This document shows, piece after piece, positions 44,480 through 58,200 of a DNA stretch of 64,000 bases (positions are counted from its first letter, which is position 1; every line of letters starts with the position of its first letter). This DNA is from Tetranychus cinnabarinus (taxonomy: Eukaryota > Arthropoda > Arachnida > Trombidiformes > Tetranychidae), in assembly GCA_022266195.1 (NCBI GenBank), contig WHVY01000003.1:7068001-7132000 (forward strand), in the 5' to 3' direction. Under the pieces are notes generated by a model. It saw only the letters and a list, made by a program, of their open reading frames with translations. It made no database searches and was not told where the DNA came from. The position numbers and the translations under genes were made by a program.

Positions 44480-46975
44480 ATGGAGGGTCAATACCCAAAT
44501 TGGTCTTCTCCTGGTTATGGTGAACCAGCTTATGGTGAACAGAGTCCAGGTAATTTTCAGATGTCTCTCCAAATGTTTCACGTGTTCACTTTTAAATGAT
44601 CAAATTGAATTTTCGTCAATTACATTTTGTTTTATTTTTCTTTTCTAGAAGATTTTGTCACCATTCAAAATCCCATGGATAACCTGAACACAATGTCACC
44701 TCATGGTTATTATTCTTACTATCAATCCACTTTACCGACAGCCAATTCAATTTTCAACTCACAAACAACATCAAATGATTTGAGTGCAGACCCTTTTTAC
44801 TCGTCAACTACTCCAGGTGATCCATACTCTGATGAATCTCCATTGTTGGAAGAGTTAGGAATCAATTTTGACCAAATAATGCAGAAAAGTTTGGCCAACG
44901 TTATTCCATACAAAAAGGTTGAACAAAATTCCCTCCATGAAACTGATACTTCCAACGAACACGATCACCAGCACCATGGAGAGCAACGATCCCAGCAATC
45001 TCAAGTTCAATTACAACCACAACAAGCCGCAATGAAAAACTTTGCCCGTAGCTTAAAGACGCCGCCACCATTAAAGTATTTTGGTGATTTATTATCTGAA
45101 AAGGAAGATGCAATAACAAGGTCATCTAATGTACCCAATATTTCAAATGAAACCAATTTAGATTCAAATAATTTGTCATCGTCTGATAGTTATGTTGATG
45201 ATAGATCTTTGGGGTTTATGTATCAAGAGTTTGGACAATGCGGCCAGTCTTCAAGTAACAACTGTGACAGTTTGATTGTATCTAATAATAATGCTAACAA
45301 TAATAATAACAATAACACCAGCAATAATAACACTAATAATAATGATAATAACAACACTTTGGTTGGAGCTGATGATGGTTCTCTTAATCGTAGCAATTCC
45401 TCAGATACTCAAGAAGACAATCAGCTGCTTAATTCGTGGGAAAAATCAATTCCTGATGAATTGAATTATCCTTTTGATTCAAGGATCTGGCCTCGATTTA
45501 TCAATTCAAACGTTAATCATTTGCCAAATGTCAATGTATCATCTCATGCTACCTCTAAGCCACCTTCAGTTGGACACAAATATGTAACAGCTCGTCCATC
45601 TTTAAACTATGGGCATCGTCCAATACTACCAAGCTTACAACCTGCTCAAACGACCACCCTTGCTTACCCTTATCAACGACCTATTCCTATTCAACCAAAT
45701 CTTGGTTATACGCATAAAGTCGCACCTCGATTCATCTCACCTTACATGACTACCAATGTTGCCGGTAGAGATATTATCCTCTGGTCTTCCCGATCACCAA
45801 CCAACAGAATGTTCTCTCCCCAAGCAACTTCTGGTACTCATCCGGCTCACATGGCTTCACTGAGCTCTTTATCAGAACCTGGATCAGTTCATAATAGGCT
45901 ACCCATGATTATCTCGACGAGCCGAGTGGCTTTCACTGGCTCTGTAGATGACTCTTCATCTCCGTCTTCATCTTGTTCAACATCCTCCACACCATCTCCC
46001 GGATTAATGGATAAAAAGCTTTATGTAAATAATCCGGTTTTGGTAAACATGTTAACTTGCCCACAAATCCCTGGTCTTCGCAATTTAGCTCCAGCTCCAG
46101 ATTCATCGTCATCTCATCTTGATGAGAAATCTAAAAGTGACATTCTTTCTGGTTTAATAGATGTTTCTGGTGAGAAAAGGAAACGATCCAACCGAGCTGT
46201 TGCAACCACTAGCAGGGAACCAATTAAAAGAGAAATGCGGCCTAAAATATTTGTTATTGAACAATTTAAAATTGGCTTATTCCATGTTCAATCTTCAAAC
46301 GAAGGATCTCGCCGTAATTCCTCAACGCAATTAAAAGTAATCTTCTCAAGACGAAGGTTTATCTACGAATTTGCTTTCTCAACTTCTAATGCCTGTGATA
46401 AAAAAGATAACATTTTGCCGGTTCAATCTCATCAATCTACACCAACAATTCACAGAAGTAATGGTGCAATGGGCAATAATGGTAACACAATTGCTAGCAA
46501 TAACCCAACTCTAGTCCAGCCAACAAATACCAAAGACCCTAACGTTGTATATTATGTGGTCGCTGTACCTTTTGACTCTGTTACGGGTCTTAACATAGAC
46601 GAGTCTACAATGTATTTAACTGTTGACCGAGTGCCTTGCCTTTTTGGCGGTACCTCAGTTAGAAGTAAAGTTCTGTTTGAAAAGGCACCAAAATTTGACC
46701 CTTCTCAAGGTGAGCTTGAAAATAATGCCCTTCATTGTATAAGTTTAAGGCCAGCTCAAGTTGGTCGATTGCGCACATCGTTGGTTGATTTTGATAAAAG
46801 ATTTGCTGACTTACTGTCCACCAAAATTGATCGTGATCCCTACTCGTACCGATGTAAACTTCCCGAGGGAAGCAAAGACAAAGACGAGGACAAGAATAAA
46901 GCACTCAATGATTGTACAATACAACCTGATTCCGGACAGGTTTTGAAAAAATCCAAAATTGAAAAATTTGATTAA
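44480..46975 (+). CDS. Chimeric protein: YIPF5-like N-terminus fused to an unrelated C-terminal domain
   Basis: Join(44480..44549,44649..46975), 798 residues, phase 1 at the intron. Residues 1-110 resemble the cytosolic N-terminus of the Golgi/ER protein YIPF5: a Gly/Tyr/Pro-rich start, then PLLEELGINFDQIMQKSL, close to human YIPF5 (LLEELGINFDHIWQKTL). The five membrane helices of YIPF5 do not follow; the frame runs on without a plausible donor into Gln/His-rich, Asn-rich (about 236-261) and Pro-rich sequence, a basic cluster EKRKRSNR, and a last domain at about 554-747 (FKIGLFHVQSSNEG, LKVIFSRRRFIYEF, VAVPFDSVTGL, MYLTVDRVPCLFGG). This last domain recalls, by eye, a domain of unknown function in plant and amoeba proteins. 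No TM is seen, so a soluble or nuclear protein is likely. AATAAA follows at 47063. Confidence 0.8.
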
Positions 46976-47062
46976 CTATTATTTGTTTAATAATTTAACT
47001 TGGTTTACATTCATGAGATGGCGCCTGTTTATCAATCTACCGTGAAAAAATCACATTTGATA

Positions 47063-47068
47063 AATAAA
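47063..47068 (+). terminator. Candidate poly(A) signal of the chimeric gene
   Basis: AATAAA 88 bases after the stop codon. Confidence 0.5.
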
Positions 47069-49239
47069 ACTCAAACTGAGTGCTAATTTTTCCCAATGTA
47101 AATTAATGTCTATTAGCACCATTAAAATGGCTTTTCTCAATCAATTAGTGAAAATAATAAAATTAATCAAACAACATCAAACCACTAAAATTGCCTTAAA
47201 ACAATCATCCTTCATCAACTTGCAAATCAGTGTTTACCCTCGATTACCGTTCAATATTTGGCCATTCAAGCTTCTGGACTTTTCATGTATAAAAAAAGAT
47301 AATTTAATTGTAACTGTTTAAATCTAACGAGACTCAGAAAAGTCTTGCAACGTCAAGAAACTTGAAACGATTTTCACTCAATCCAGGAGAAATGGTTCAA
47401 ATTTGATATTTTCCGGAATAAAACTAATCATTTGAAAACTATCATTTCACCGATGATAAATAATACACATTCATTTTTCTCGAACATCAAGTTGTTCTTT
47501 ATTCTTAAGTGTTATCAATAAAAACTGAAAACTGGATAATGGAGGAGAAACAAGGAGTTGAAGACAGAGAAAGAAAGAGAAAAAAAATACTTGAAAAGAA
47601 GACACAATTTTGATTTTTCTTTACATTATTTCATCAACATCATCCCATGATCATCACAACGCTTTTTATATGTACATTGAATAATCATTTTTATCCTTAA
47701 CTTCATTTCTCTTTCCGCATTTCATCAACATTTCATGAGCAGTGTGGATGAACAAGCAATCCAGTTGACCAGTACAATTCATTAATATTATCATCATCAT
47801 ACAGTCTTGAGAAGAACAAGAATTGATGGTGAAAAAAAGGGAATAAAAATTTTCCAAATGATGAACAACAAGTTATAACCTATGGAGAATTGGTTTGGGT
47901 TCAATCGGTTTAATCGTCTTTCCTCCAATTCCAGTTCAAATTTTCTTCGAGAATCAAGTTCCAACCAAAACAATGAAACCCAAATATTCCAGATTTCAGT
48001 ATAATCTGAAGTCTATTGATACAACAATCAAACCCAGACCTTCATTTCCATAGGTTAGGCTGTCAAAAACTGGGCAAAGTAAAATAATTGATAACCTCGA
48101 CTATCAAATGCTCGTAATGTTTCATTTTTTTCAATTTTTTTCTCATTTTTTCACCAGAAAAAGTAAATTTTTAAATTTCTCATTTCGTATACATTTATAT
48201 ATAAACTAATAAGGTGATGGATGAAGATGGCGATGGTGAATAATGTCCGTTTGGATGAAAAAGAAACAATGATTTGTACAGTAAGTTGAGTTCAGTGTTG
48301 GACAAAAGTAGAAAAAAAAGGTTAGCCTCATTTTTCATGGTTCCCTGTTAGTTGTATTGCTTTCATCTTATTACTTATATTACACACAATATGATGTACA
48401 TTTTCCTGGTTTTACTTTTATTTGATTTTTCTTTCACTTTTCTCAGCATTTTCATCATTGAACCTCTAAAAGTTTCAATATTTTGTTTTCAATTTTTTGT
48501 GCAACGTTTTTTGTTCCTTCAGCCATTATTACATTTTCTGGACACTCTTTTATATTGTATATAATATAAAGTAACAATAAAGTTTGGCAACACACACACA
48601 CACAGTATTTATTTGATTGTTGCCCATTGGAACAATTTACTCTTTTCTGCTTTTCTTTTCATTTTCAACTTTCCATGCTTTTTCCCCTGCTTTTCCCATT
48701 CATTCCATGGTCTTTTGTGACTCTTCATTTTATTCATTGGCAACATTTTTCTCGTCCTTTTTTTCACTCACTTTACAGTCAATCTTGTTGTTTTATTGCC
48801 TCATTTGATTTCAATTTTTTTCACTTTATTGTTTACTTTTTTGTCCCATATTTAAACATGTTCAAGCTTGCAATTTGTTTACTGATACAAATGCTTGTAA
48901 AGGTTAATTTCATCATGAATTTCACTTCAATCAATGTTGACCCAAGTTGCATGTTTTCTTGGTTCAATCAAGGGTTTTATTTTTACATGAAAATTTATAT
49001 TCAGAGTTAGTCAACCCAAATTGAATTGGCTTTCATTTTTTTTCAACTGGAAACCTGAGTATTGATGCATGGATCGGTCAATACCTGCTCTTGACCAGGT
49101 TCTCTGACCTTTTTCGTCCTTTTTTTCATAATTTTTTCTTCTCTTCTCATTTCTCGTTTTTTGCTGCTGCTTCCATACATCAGTGAATTTGTTGATCCAA
49201 CTGCTCATGTTGCCTTCACTTTATTACATTGAATTATTA
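47069..49239. other. Intergenic region between two converging genes
   Basis: AT-rich and pyrimidine-rich, with a CA microsatellite at about 48591-48604. TTTATT at 49220-49225 would be an AATAAA on the minus strand, 15 bases after the stop of the gene ending at 49240. No gene supported. Confidence 0.5.
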
Positions 49240-52200
49240 TTATACTTCTAACCGAGCAGTTAATATAACTGTGTTGGCTGAAGATGAGCTTGGAGATGAT
49301 ACTGATGAAGAGATTGATTTAGGTGATGGCAAAGTAAGATTAGATCCGGTTGTCATTGAATCAGATAATTGAATCAAATTACCAGTAATCGTTGGTATTT
49401 GCTGGTAACTTGAAGTTGAATTGGATCGACCACTCATTATAATACCATTGGTTGCTCTAATTGATCCACTTTCTGTGTTTAAAAGAAACAAAAGCCAGAA
49501 AAAAGAGGAAAAAAGTGAAACAATTAATCAAGAGATTTCTTTCTCAATTATAAATAATATCGTATAATAATACATTGTCAATGATACAATTGCAGGACAA
49601 ATTAAATTGAATTACAATTGAAATTCAAGATTTGTTGGCCTTTTGTTTCTTGCCTTCAACCAAAAAGACTAAACCTTTGTTCAAAATTGCTCTTCTAATA
49701 ACTGCTTGATAAATATCCATTGCTTTTCAATTCCAACCAATTTATCAACATTTCAATTGAACCCAACAATTTACCAACCGAGAAATACATTTACATTTGT
49801 TTCTACATTGGTTCAAACAGCTATCATGTTATCTCTCTTTAATGAGTCTTTTAATGGACCTCAATTTGATTCCATTCAAGTCATCTATCAAATTAAAGTT
49901 TTGTATTTGCTCTGAAAATTCAGTTAATTTTATGTTTAACTTCAAAGTGTTAAGTGGTTGAACCTTTTGAGTATAGATGGCAATAGTTGCTTTCGGTGTT
50001 TTCCAGTTTCCAAGTTGAATGTTATTTTTAATTCAATTTTCATTTCAATATCAAGGATAAAGAGATTTGGTTGTATCATGGAGAAATTCATTTCTCTATT
50101 CTACCGAGAGTTGAACGTGAATCAAAATGTAACCAGAATGGTCAAGAAATTGGTTTTCATGATTTTAGAGTAATGTTTGAAGATGGAAAGTTGAATTATT
50201 AATGGAATGAAATTTTCGAGAATCAGAGTCAATTTACGAACATTTAAGGGTCATTTAAATGTTTATATTTGAATGTTTCGCTAACCTTGTCTTTGGTATT
50301 AACATTAAGAGTTGAGTTGTAAAATTATTGATAAGTAAATGGTGATAAATTGAAGCTAGAGTTCATTCAATGTTATTTTATGAAACAGAGTTAAAGGTTT
50401 ATCCAAAATGTAATGATTTACATGGAAATTTTGTTCATTGAATGGAAAAGAAATTATTTTTTTTTTGAGTTTCAATGCACCTTTCAACAGCAAGGTTAAT
50501 GTTGAACAGTTGAGAATCATTTGTTCCCATTGAATGGGAAAGGGTTAAAAAGATGAGTTAAATTATAATAAGGTGTAATTTGATGTGTTTGGGTTTTGAG
50601 AGGAAAAAGTTTTGCTGATCATTAGATGAACTCAAGAATCAAATATGAAAATGATTGAGAATAAAAGTGAGAGTAAAGTTGATGAAGAGTGGAGAGGATA
50701 AAGGAATGAGAGAAATGATAATGATGATGGGAATGAAGGAAAATAGTAGTTTGATGAATGAGAAAATATGGAATGATGGTCAGTCTTCATGATAAGGAAT
50801 CATTTATCATTCCAACAAAAACTGGATACCAAAGGAAAGTTAAATCATTTACCAGATAATATGTGATCAAAAAAGCAAAGGGAATCAAAATGAATGAGGA
50901 GAAACAAAAAACCCAGAAAACAAATAAATAAACTTAATGATAATCCAATCAATATGAGTTGGAATATCGCTTTCCAATTTTAACTCTTTCACATTTCAAA
51001 ACAATTTTCACATTTATTCAAGCTTAATACTTGACATTTTCATCTATTGAAAAGTTGAGTGTTTCAAATTATCTAAATAAATCGAAATTTCAAAGAAAGA
51101 TTCAAGGAATAAACATGAAACCAAAAGGCGAGTTCACAGAAAAAGCCATTCATTTTGCCTTTCGAATGAATTTCAGATTACCAACCAATTTAGTCATCTT
51201 TCTGAGGATTCAGGATTGGAATGGCTATCGAATAAAAAAGCAGAGAAAACACAGAATCCAGTGGCTCGGAAAATACAAGTGATTCTGTTGACACTTGGCG
51301 AATGAGTGCTGTTATAGATTCCACAGATGGCACCACTTCTGATGTAAAAATTCTTACGAAATATTCTAATTAATGAATCATAACATTTTCATCGCAACCG
51401 TCAACACTTCCTTCAAGTAAAGATATTTATTCCATTTAATTGTGTTTTCTAAAATATAGTATTTAAATTTAAATTCAACTTGTGTTTCTTTTTTGTTTTT
51501 GTGTACCATTGAAATGTCACTCGAAGATAAACTTCAACAAATACTTCGATCAGTCGAACTGCAAGAAACATTAAATGATTGCCTTAGTGGTCTTGGAAAT
51601 ATGATTCCGATAGTGGTAGCAGCAATGCAGCTAGCTGCCAAAATGAGTGAAAAAGACAAAGTTGACAAAAGCACCGAGGAACCCGAGGTAAAGAAGAAAA
51701 AAATGACTTTAATATATGATGATAGGCCTGAAAGTGAAATGAAAAAAGAAAAGAAGGAAAACCTAAAAAGCTTCTATGTGTGCCCCATAGAAGGATGCGG
51801 ATTCACGGAGAATGCAGATGCAATGCATCTGCATGTCACGGAATATCATCGAATTTATCCTAAATGGAGAACAATCTCGATGACTGAGAAAGAAAAGAAA
51901 CTCAAGTTGAAAATCTGGATCAAAGAATCGGAAAAAAGAAAAGAATAAATTCCATTTTACCTTTCGGAAAACAGTGACACCGGCCAGATGACTGGAGGCT
52001 GACAAAGAAAATTATCCAAAAAATAGAATTGATGGAAAATGTTTAAAACCAACAAATCAATTGTAAAAAATAGTAACATGTAATCCATTTTGTTAATATC
52101 TCATTGTATCCGCAAACCTCAAACAAACTAATTGTAAATCAATAACTGAATTTATTTTTGCAAATAAAAACCAATTACTAATTATGCCGATTTGATAATT

Positions 52201-55200
52201 AATCATTCAAAACAGTCAGGATACACATTTTAATCGTAAGTAGACAAACTATTTTAAAATATAAAATTTCTAATATTCACTAACAATCATGTTAACCGAG
52301 AAACCGCACCAACGTGACCGGTAACTGTGTTGGTGCGAACCGCTTATGATAAGCGGTCGGTTCAGTCGGTTTTTAAACAATTTTCATTAAAAACAATGAA
52401 AAACACAAAGGTACTTATCGACACTATTAAAACTGTTCAATCTGTTCGAAACACTGCAGCAGATTTTATAAATTTTACAGATTCCTTGAACTTTCTAAGT
52501 CCCTATCTGAAGTGTAAAGTGTAGTCTTAATGAAAGCTTGACTTGAATAAAATATTAGGAGATGAAGTCAAAAACCTTTTCCCGATTTGCTGCCTTAGCT
52601 TTAAATTTAGGTTATATTTCACTTTTGAATTGAACTTTCGACTAAATATAAATGTTCATTGAAAATATTTCCTCAGAATGAATAGAAGATTGATAATCTA
52701 ATAAAAAAGTGCTTGCCAATGAATAAGATGTTTCAACACAATTCCTGTTGAAATCTGTGCCATGTTTTCACTATCGACTAATTGAAAGTTCAATTAGATT
52801 GAATCACTTAATAGCAAGCATTTAACAAATGTTGAATGTTGCTTGGAATGAGATTGTAATGGTCGCAATGTCCGTAATGAGAAAGTAATGAGAAAACTTT
52901 TAAATGATTATCTTTAGATTTCGTTAATCGAAGTACAAGAGGATGATGATAATGGTGTAAAGGAGATGGAAAACTGATTTTCCTCTTTGTATTCCCTTGA
53001 ATTAACATCAGATTAAAATAATGTTTCCAGTGAAGAGTCAATGTTTTTGAAGCATTTGAAGCATTTTATTTTTACTCTTTTTTTCGTTGTCCAAGTTGTT
53101 GTGGCTTCTCCATGATAACAATTTCCAACCTTTTTACTGGTCAATCGGGTGTAAATAAATTACAAGCGAGATGAATTAATCTGAAGAAAACAAGAGAACC
53201 ACTGGAAAGAAAAGCAAACAAACTCACAAGAAAAGTTCAAGGATGATGAACATCATGATGTGGATGATAATGATGCCAATGCAGATGGTCAGATTCATTG
53301 GTAAAACTCATTATCATCACCAGTTTTTTCAAGGGTCAGATTAAATTGGATATTGAGAAGATCAATTTACAATTGCTCAGATAGGATTAGGATTACACAA
53401 GGACAGACGTCAGGATAGCATTTGATTGAAAATGAATATAATTCACAAATAGGTGGACAGAGTTGAACAAGAAAAGGACAGCTGAGATTAATTGTCACTT
53501 AATTCAGACAAATTGTGAAGCAACAATTCAAATAGATTAAATTATCAGTCTAAATGAGTCGCAAAGTAATTTTGTACAATGAAATGAACCAATTCAATAT
53601 CGTTATTCAACGTCTATCACTTAGTTGACCTGCAGTTAAAAAGCTATTAAGAAAAGCTAAGAGACGAATTTTTTCTATCCAAATTTCTGCGAAACTATTG
53701 ATTTATTAAGTTGAGCCAAACAGTTTTCGGTCAAGTCTTCATTTTTCAGTAAAGAATTAACAGAAACTGATTAATTTTTATCGGAGCGTAGCGCAGCGAA
53801 GCCAAGATTTTTACTCATCTATGCATTTCAAAAATTCACTTTTTGCTTGCTTATAATTACGTTTTCAGACCAACAGCTCAGCATAATGAGCTTGAATTTG
53901 GTATAGAGTGTTCTTAGGGAGAAAAATTTGAATATATCAATATATCAAATTTTCAAGGTCATCGGAGATCATTTGAAGGTCATTCAAAATTTTCAATGTA
54001 TTTTAAAATTTTTACAAAGATACATCTTTTCAGTAGTCCCAGAATGGTGGCTGAGTGTATCTATACAATATACCGAACTATAATATTTAGTTTTACGGTG
54101 ATTTGAAGCTATAACTCCCGAGCGGTTGATTGTACAGACCCCAGACTTGAAACCTGATCTTCAGAAGATTGAAGAACCATAAGCTCGAATGCTCAAGGTC
54201 ATTCAAGCTCTATCAGTTTTTTGACCTCTAATTGACATTGTGAAGTCATTTTCTAAGAGTAAAATTTTTTAGATTGGTCAGTGTTAGATGTTCATAACTA
54301 ACCTGAAGCCTAAGGACTTGAAAAATTACCAATCATACATCGCCAATGTATTCAATTAAAAGCTGACAGGAAGTGAGATGAAAGGTACTCTGAAAGGTCA
54401 TAGTTATGAAAAGTTACAGTTATAGTTACATTTTCTACTATGATAATTTTTAATTTCAATCTACACCGTAATTTTAGTATTTCTTATTTTGTACAATATG
54501 GAAGTATCGCACCTGTGATCATTAAGCTCCAGATTATCCTCAACTAGTCCATACAATAATAAAGTCAAAACAACAAATTTTCGTGAAAAAAATTGTAACT
54601 AAACGGAAAGGGTTCTAAGAGAAATTTTTGCACATAATGAAAGCCGCGATTGAACTACATAGCCTAAATAGTAAACTAAGAGGTTAATCAGAATTCGGGT
54701 TACTGAGGAATTTACGTTTAAACAGGGTAAGGGAGAAGATACAGAATCCGCATTTTGTAGCATTGTGTTTGGGAGAAAAACTTTTTGGTTTTAAACTCTA
54801 GCTAATCGTGTTGAACATGGTTCAAAGTGCCCTTTCTTAAAGTTTAATTAAGATGTTTGCGCTCATCTGGATCTGGAGACAAAACTGATTATTTTATACC
54901 AATCATTCATCACAACAATCATAATATCTGACCATAACTGCAACTTTAATCTTTCCGAACCTTATCAATGTTTCATTTCCCGTTTGATCTTGAAAACTTC
55001 TTAATTTTTCGCCTTTAACTTTTTGTTTTTGCCCAGAAAAAATCATTAATTACATGACTAACCTTGTGTAATGACGATTATAATTTTTGTACCAAAAAAA
55101 GACTTGAAGTGCATCATCATTTACTTCTGTTCTTGTTTTTCATCAAAGGATAAGAGTAGAGTTTTTTTTCAGTGTTGCTTCCAAAAAGGTTGACTCAGAA

Positions 55201-58200
55201 CTTTTTTTGATGAAAAAAAGCTAAATTGTAACAATAGACAGAAGACATAATAATGATTAACAAAGACTTGCAAGTAAAAATCAAGAGTTCTTTCAGTTTA
55301 GATTGAAAGTTATGAGGACAAAAAAAGAGGAAAACAATATTGCTAAAAATAACAGAAAATATCAATTTTTCACTTAAAATTATATCAAGATAACAATTTC
55401 AATACTTCAAGTATCATTATCAGCTTGTTTAAAAGTCAATTTTCAGTTATCATTAGCCTGTTGAAATAATTGACTAACAATTGAAAAGGTTATTAAATGT
55501 TGAACCAGCTTTTTAATTAAAAGTCAAGCAAAAGACATTGAATAAATTGGAAAAGTTGATCTGATAAAATTAAGATTCACAAAACTCTTTAACCAGTTTA
55601 ATTGCACTTGAAGTCAAAGACGTTGATAGTTGAACCAGAATTTTGATAAGAAAACCCAAAAATGATTATTTTTGGCCAATTAAAAGGTGAAACTCTTACG
55701 AGCAACAAAAGTCAATCTTCATTTGATTGCTATTGTCAATGATTCGGGTTTAATCATTGATAAAGAAATAACTTTTCAGATCCGTTAATGGAGTAGAAAG
55801 ATTTACCTTTTTGTTATCTTTCTCATTATCTAATTATCTATTAATTTTACTCTCGATTCACATTCATTTTGTTATCCTTTTGATACACTCAGGTAAACAC
55901 ACTGACTGTCACGATAACCTATTCTCAGTGTAAATCTATTTACGATTTTAATTAATAATTATACTCATCGAGTGACTATTAACATTTAATCGCCAATTGA
56001 ACCATTTATGGATCTTGGTTTAATCAACAAATTGAAACATTTATCTCGACTGAAACTGTTGCCAGTTTTTGGTCAAACAGATTTGCATTTGCAGATTTGG
56101 TTCGAGCAAAGATGAAAGTATTTGCTGGTTGAGGTTTTTTTTGTGATCATTGAAACAGTTAGTCTGTTAATTGAGCGTTAATGACAAAAGTAAATAATCA
56201 TCTTAATGGCACAGGAAAAAAACAGGAATCACAATTACGAGGGACTTGAAGTTGAACCAAAAAAGGATAGAGACAGAGATACAAAAAGAGTAAACATTGA
56301 CAAACATTATTATTCACCATTATCCAAACATGAAGCACCATTAAACGAAACATTTTACCGTTCAATAACAGATTTAACTTTGAGTGAACAATAAGGAATG
56401 TCTAGAGAGTGGAAAGTTATTAAAAGTTGACAAAGTTTATGCAGCTATCAACCCACAACATACGAAATTTGGGGAAGTAAAAAGTAAATTCGGTTACTTG
56501 AAGGTTCCATTTTAGACTCTATTTTCAACTTTTTTTACTCTGATTTACAAATTGTCGAGACATCAAATTGTCACGAAAATGTTGTCTCTTCTGTTGATTG
56601 GGAACAATGAGCTTATGGTAATGGTAAATTGCTTCTGGTAATAACATGGATAACGAGAAGACACTTTGAGATTATGAAGCAGGAAAGATGAACTTTATCG
56701 AGCCAGTGAATTAGTCTTTTGTACTTATGGTTATGTTGATGAAGGATCAAAAAATGGTGTGAAAATGGGAAGACGATGAAAATGTAGATAATTTGATGGG
56801 TAATGAGAAAATATTAGGTGTAAGGGTTTAAGGGTCAACAGCGATAATGGCTTTGCCACAGATATGGACTAATATCTTTTAGTCTTGCACTTAATCGCAT
56901 CAAATCTCCATCAATTTGTCGATAGCTTTTCACTTTTTTATTCAGTTAAATTACGGAATGTATTTTATCAACATTTTTGTATTTTTTGATAATAAAGCCT
57001 TGATTGACCTGCTTAGCAACCGAGTTGATTTTATCTTTTTCATGAAGAAACCTCAGTCAGTTGAATAGCCAATGAACTTAATATGACAGGAACATGAAAT
57101 TTCTAATAGACACTTTGAAGACCGTAGGCCTTCTTGTGTCAAGTAAAGTCTGTAAGTCTTGTAGGTAAGCTTGCTAGACTAAGGCAGCCTCGACCGAGCA
57201 CTTGTGCTTGTGCATTCAATAGGCTTTTGAGTTCGTACTCTTCAGAACCAAGTCGGTCAAATGTTCTCAGCTGGTAAAAATCTCAATCCTAAGAAGAGTG
57301 ATTCGTATTGCAATGGATCATCGGAATAATGTTCATTGGAATTTACCTTTTTTCTGTTTTCTCTCATTATCTCCACCGATTCACCGTTAAATTGAGTCAA
57401 TAATATTTGAGCAAAAACAAGAACTGCTATCATCGTTGGTGACCAACAGATTTTGATGATCTTTTACCATGCAGCTGTAATCCTGAATATCATCATTATT
57501 AGAACACGAATTTGCTCATTTAATATTGAATCAACAAATTATCATTATCATGCTCATAATCATCTCGATGATACATTTAATGTGAACATCATTTTTCCTC
57601 GACATTCATCTATTAGTGATAAGATTATTATTTTTTATCATCGCTATTATGGATGTGAAAAGATGCTTTTTGTTTGCCTTTTAATGCCCAGTCAATCCAT
57701 TCCCTGATTGAACCATTAAAGCTGTAAACTTTATTTTATGACAATTACTCTGCTCATTATCACAATCATAATGTCCAAGTCCATGCATTTCAAATTAAAC
57801 TCCAAGCTTGATGAAACAATTAAGATTGAATCAAGTTACTCTCAAGCGAAACTATTTATCGCCTGATAAAGTCACTTGATATTCACAGAGTCACCAGAGA
57901 ATCTGCCAATCAACTGAATGGAAACTTTTCATGATGAATAAAATTTCCAAAATGGAAATGCAAATTTGCTCTGTTCATGTTATTATTTTTGCCATCCTTG
58001 AGGCCAAAAGTGAAAAGCAATAATTTCAATTGATGTTTCACTTTGAAAAGAAAGTTACAAAACTATTGTTACATTTGCAACATGGAGTCTGTTCAATCCA
58101 TTTCATTATGAAATTTGATTTACAAATTTCACTTTGATAACCATTTCTGTGAGAAAAAGTATAGAATTTTGAAAATTCTTGGAAAAGTAAAGCTTCTTTC

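Noticed and set aside
48352..49010. Overlapping hydrophobic open stretches
   Set aside because: Pyrimidine-rich DNA that reads as Phe/Leu/Ser in all frames; no motif.
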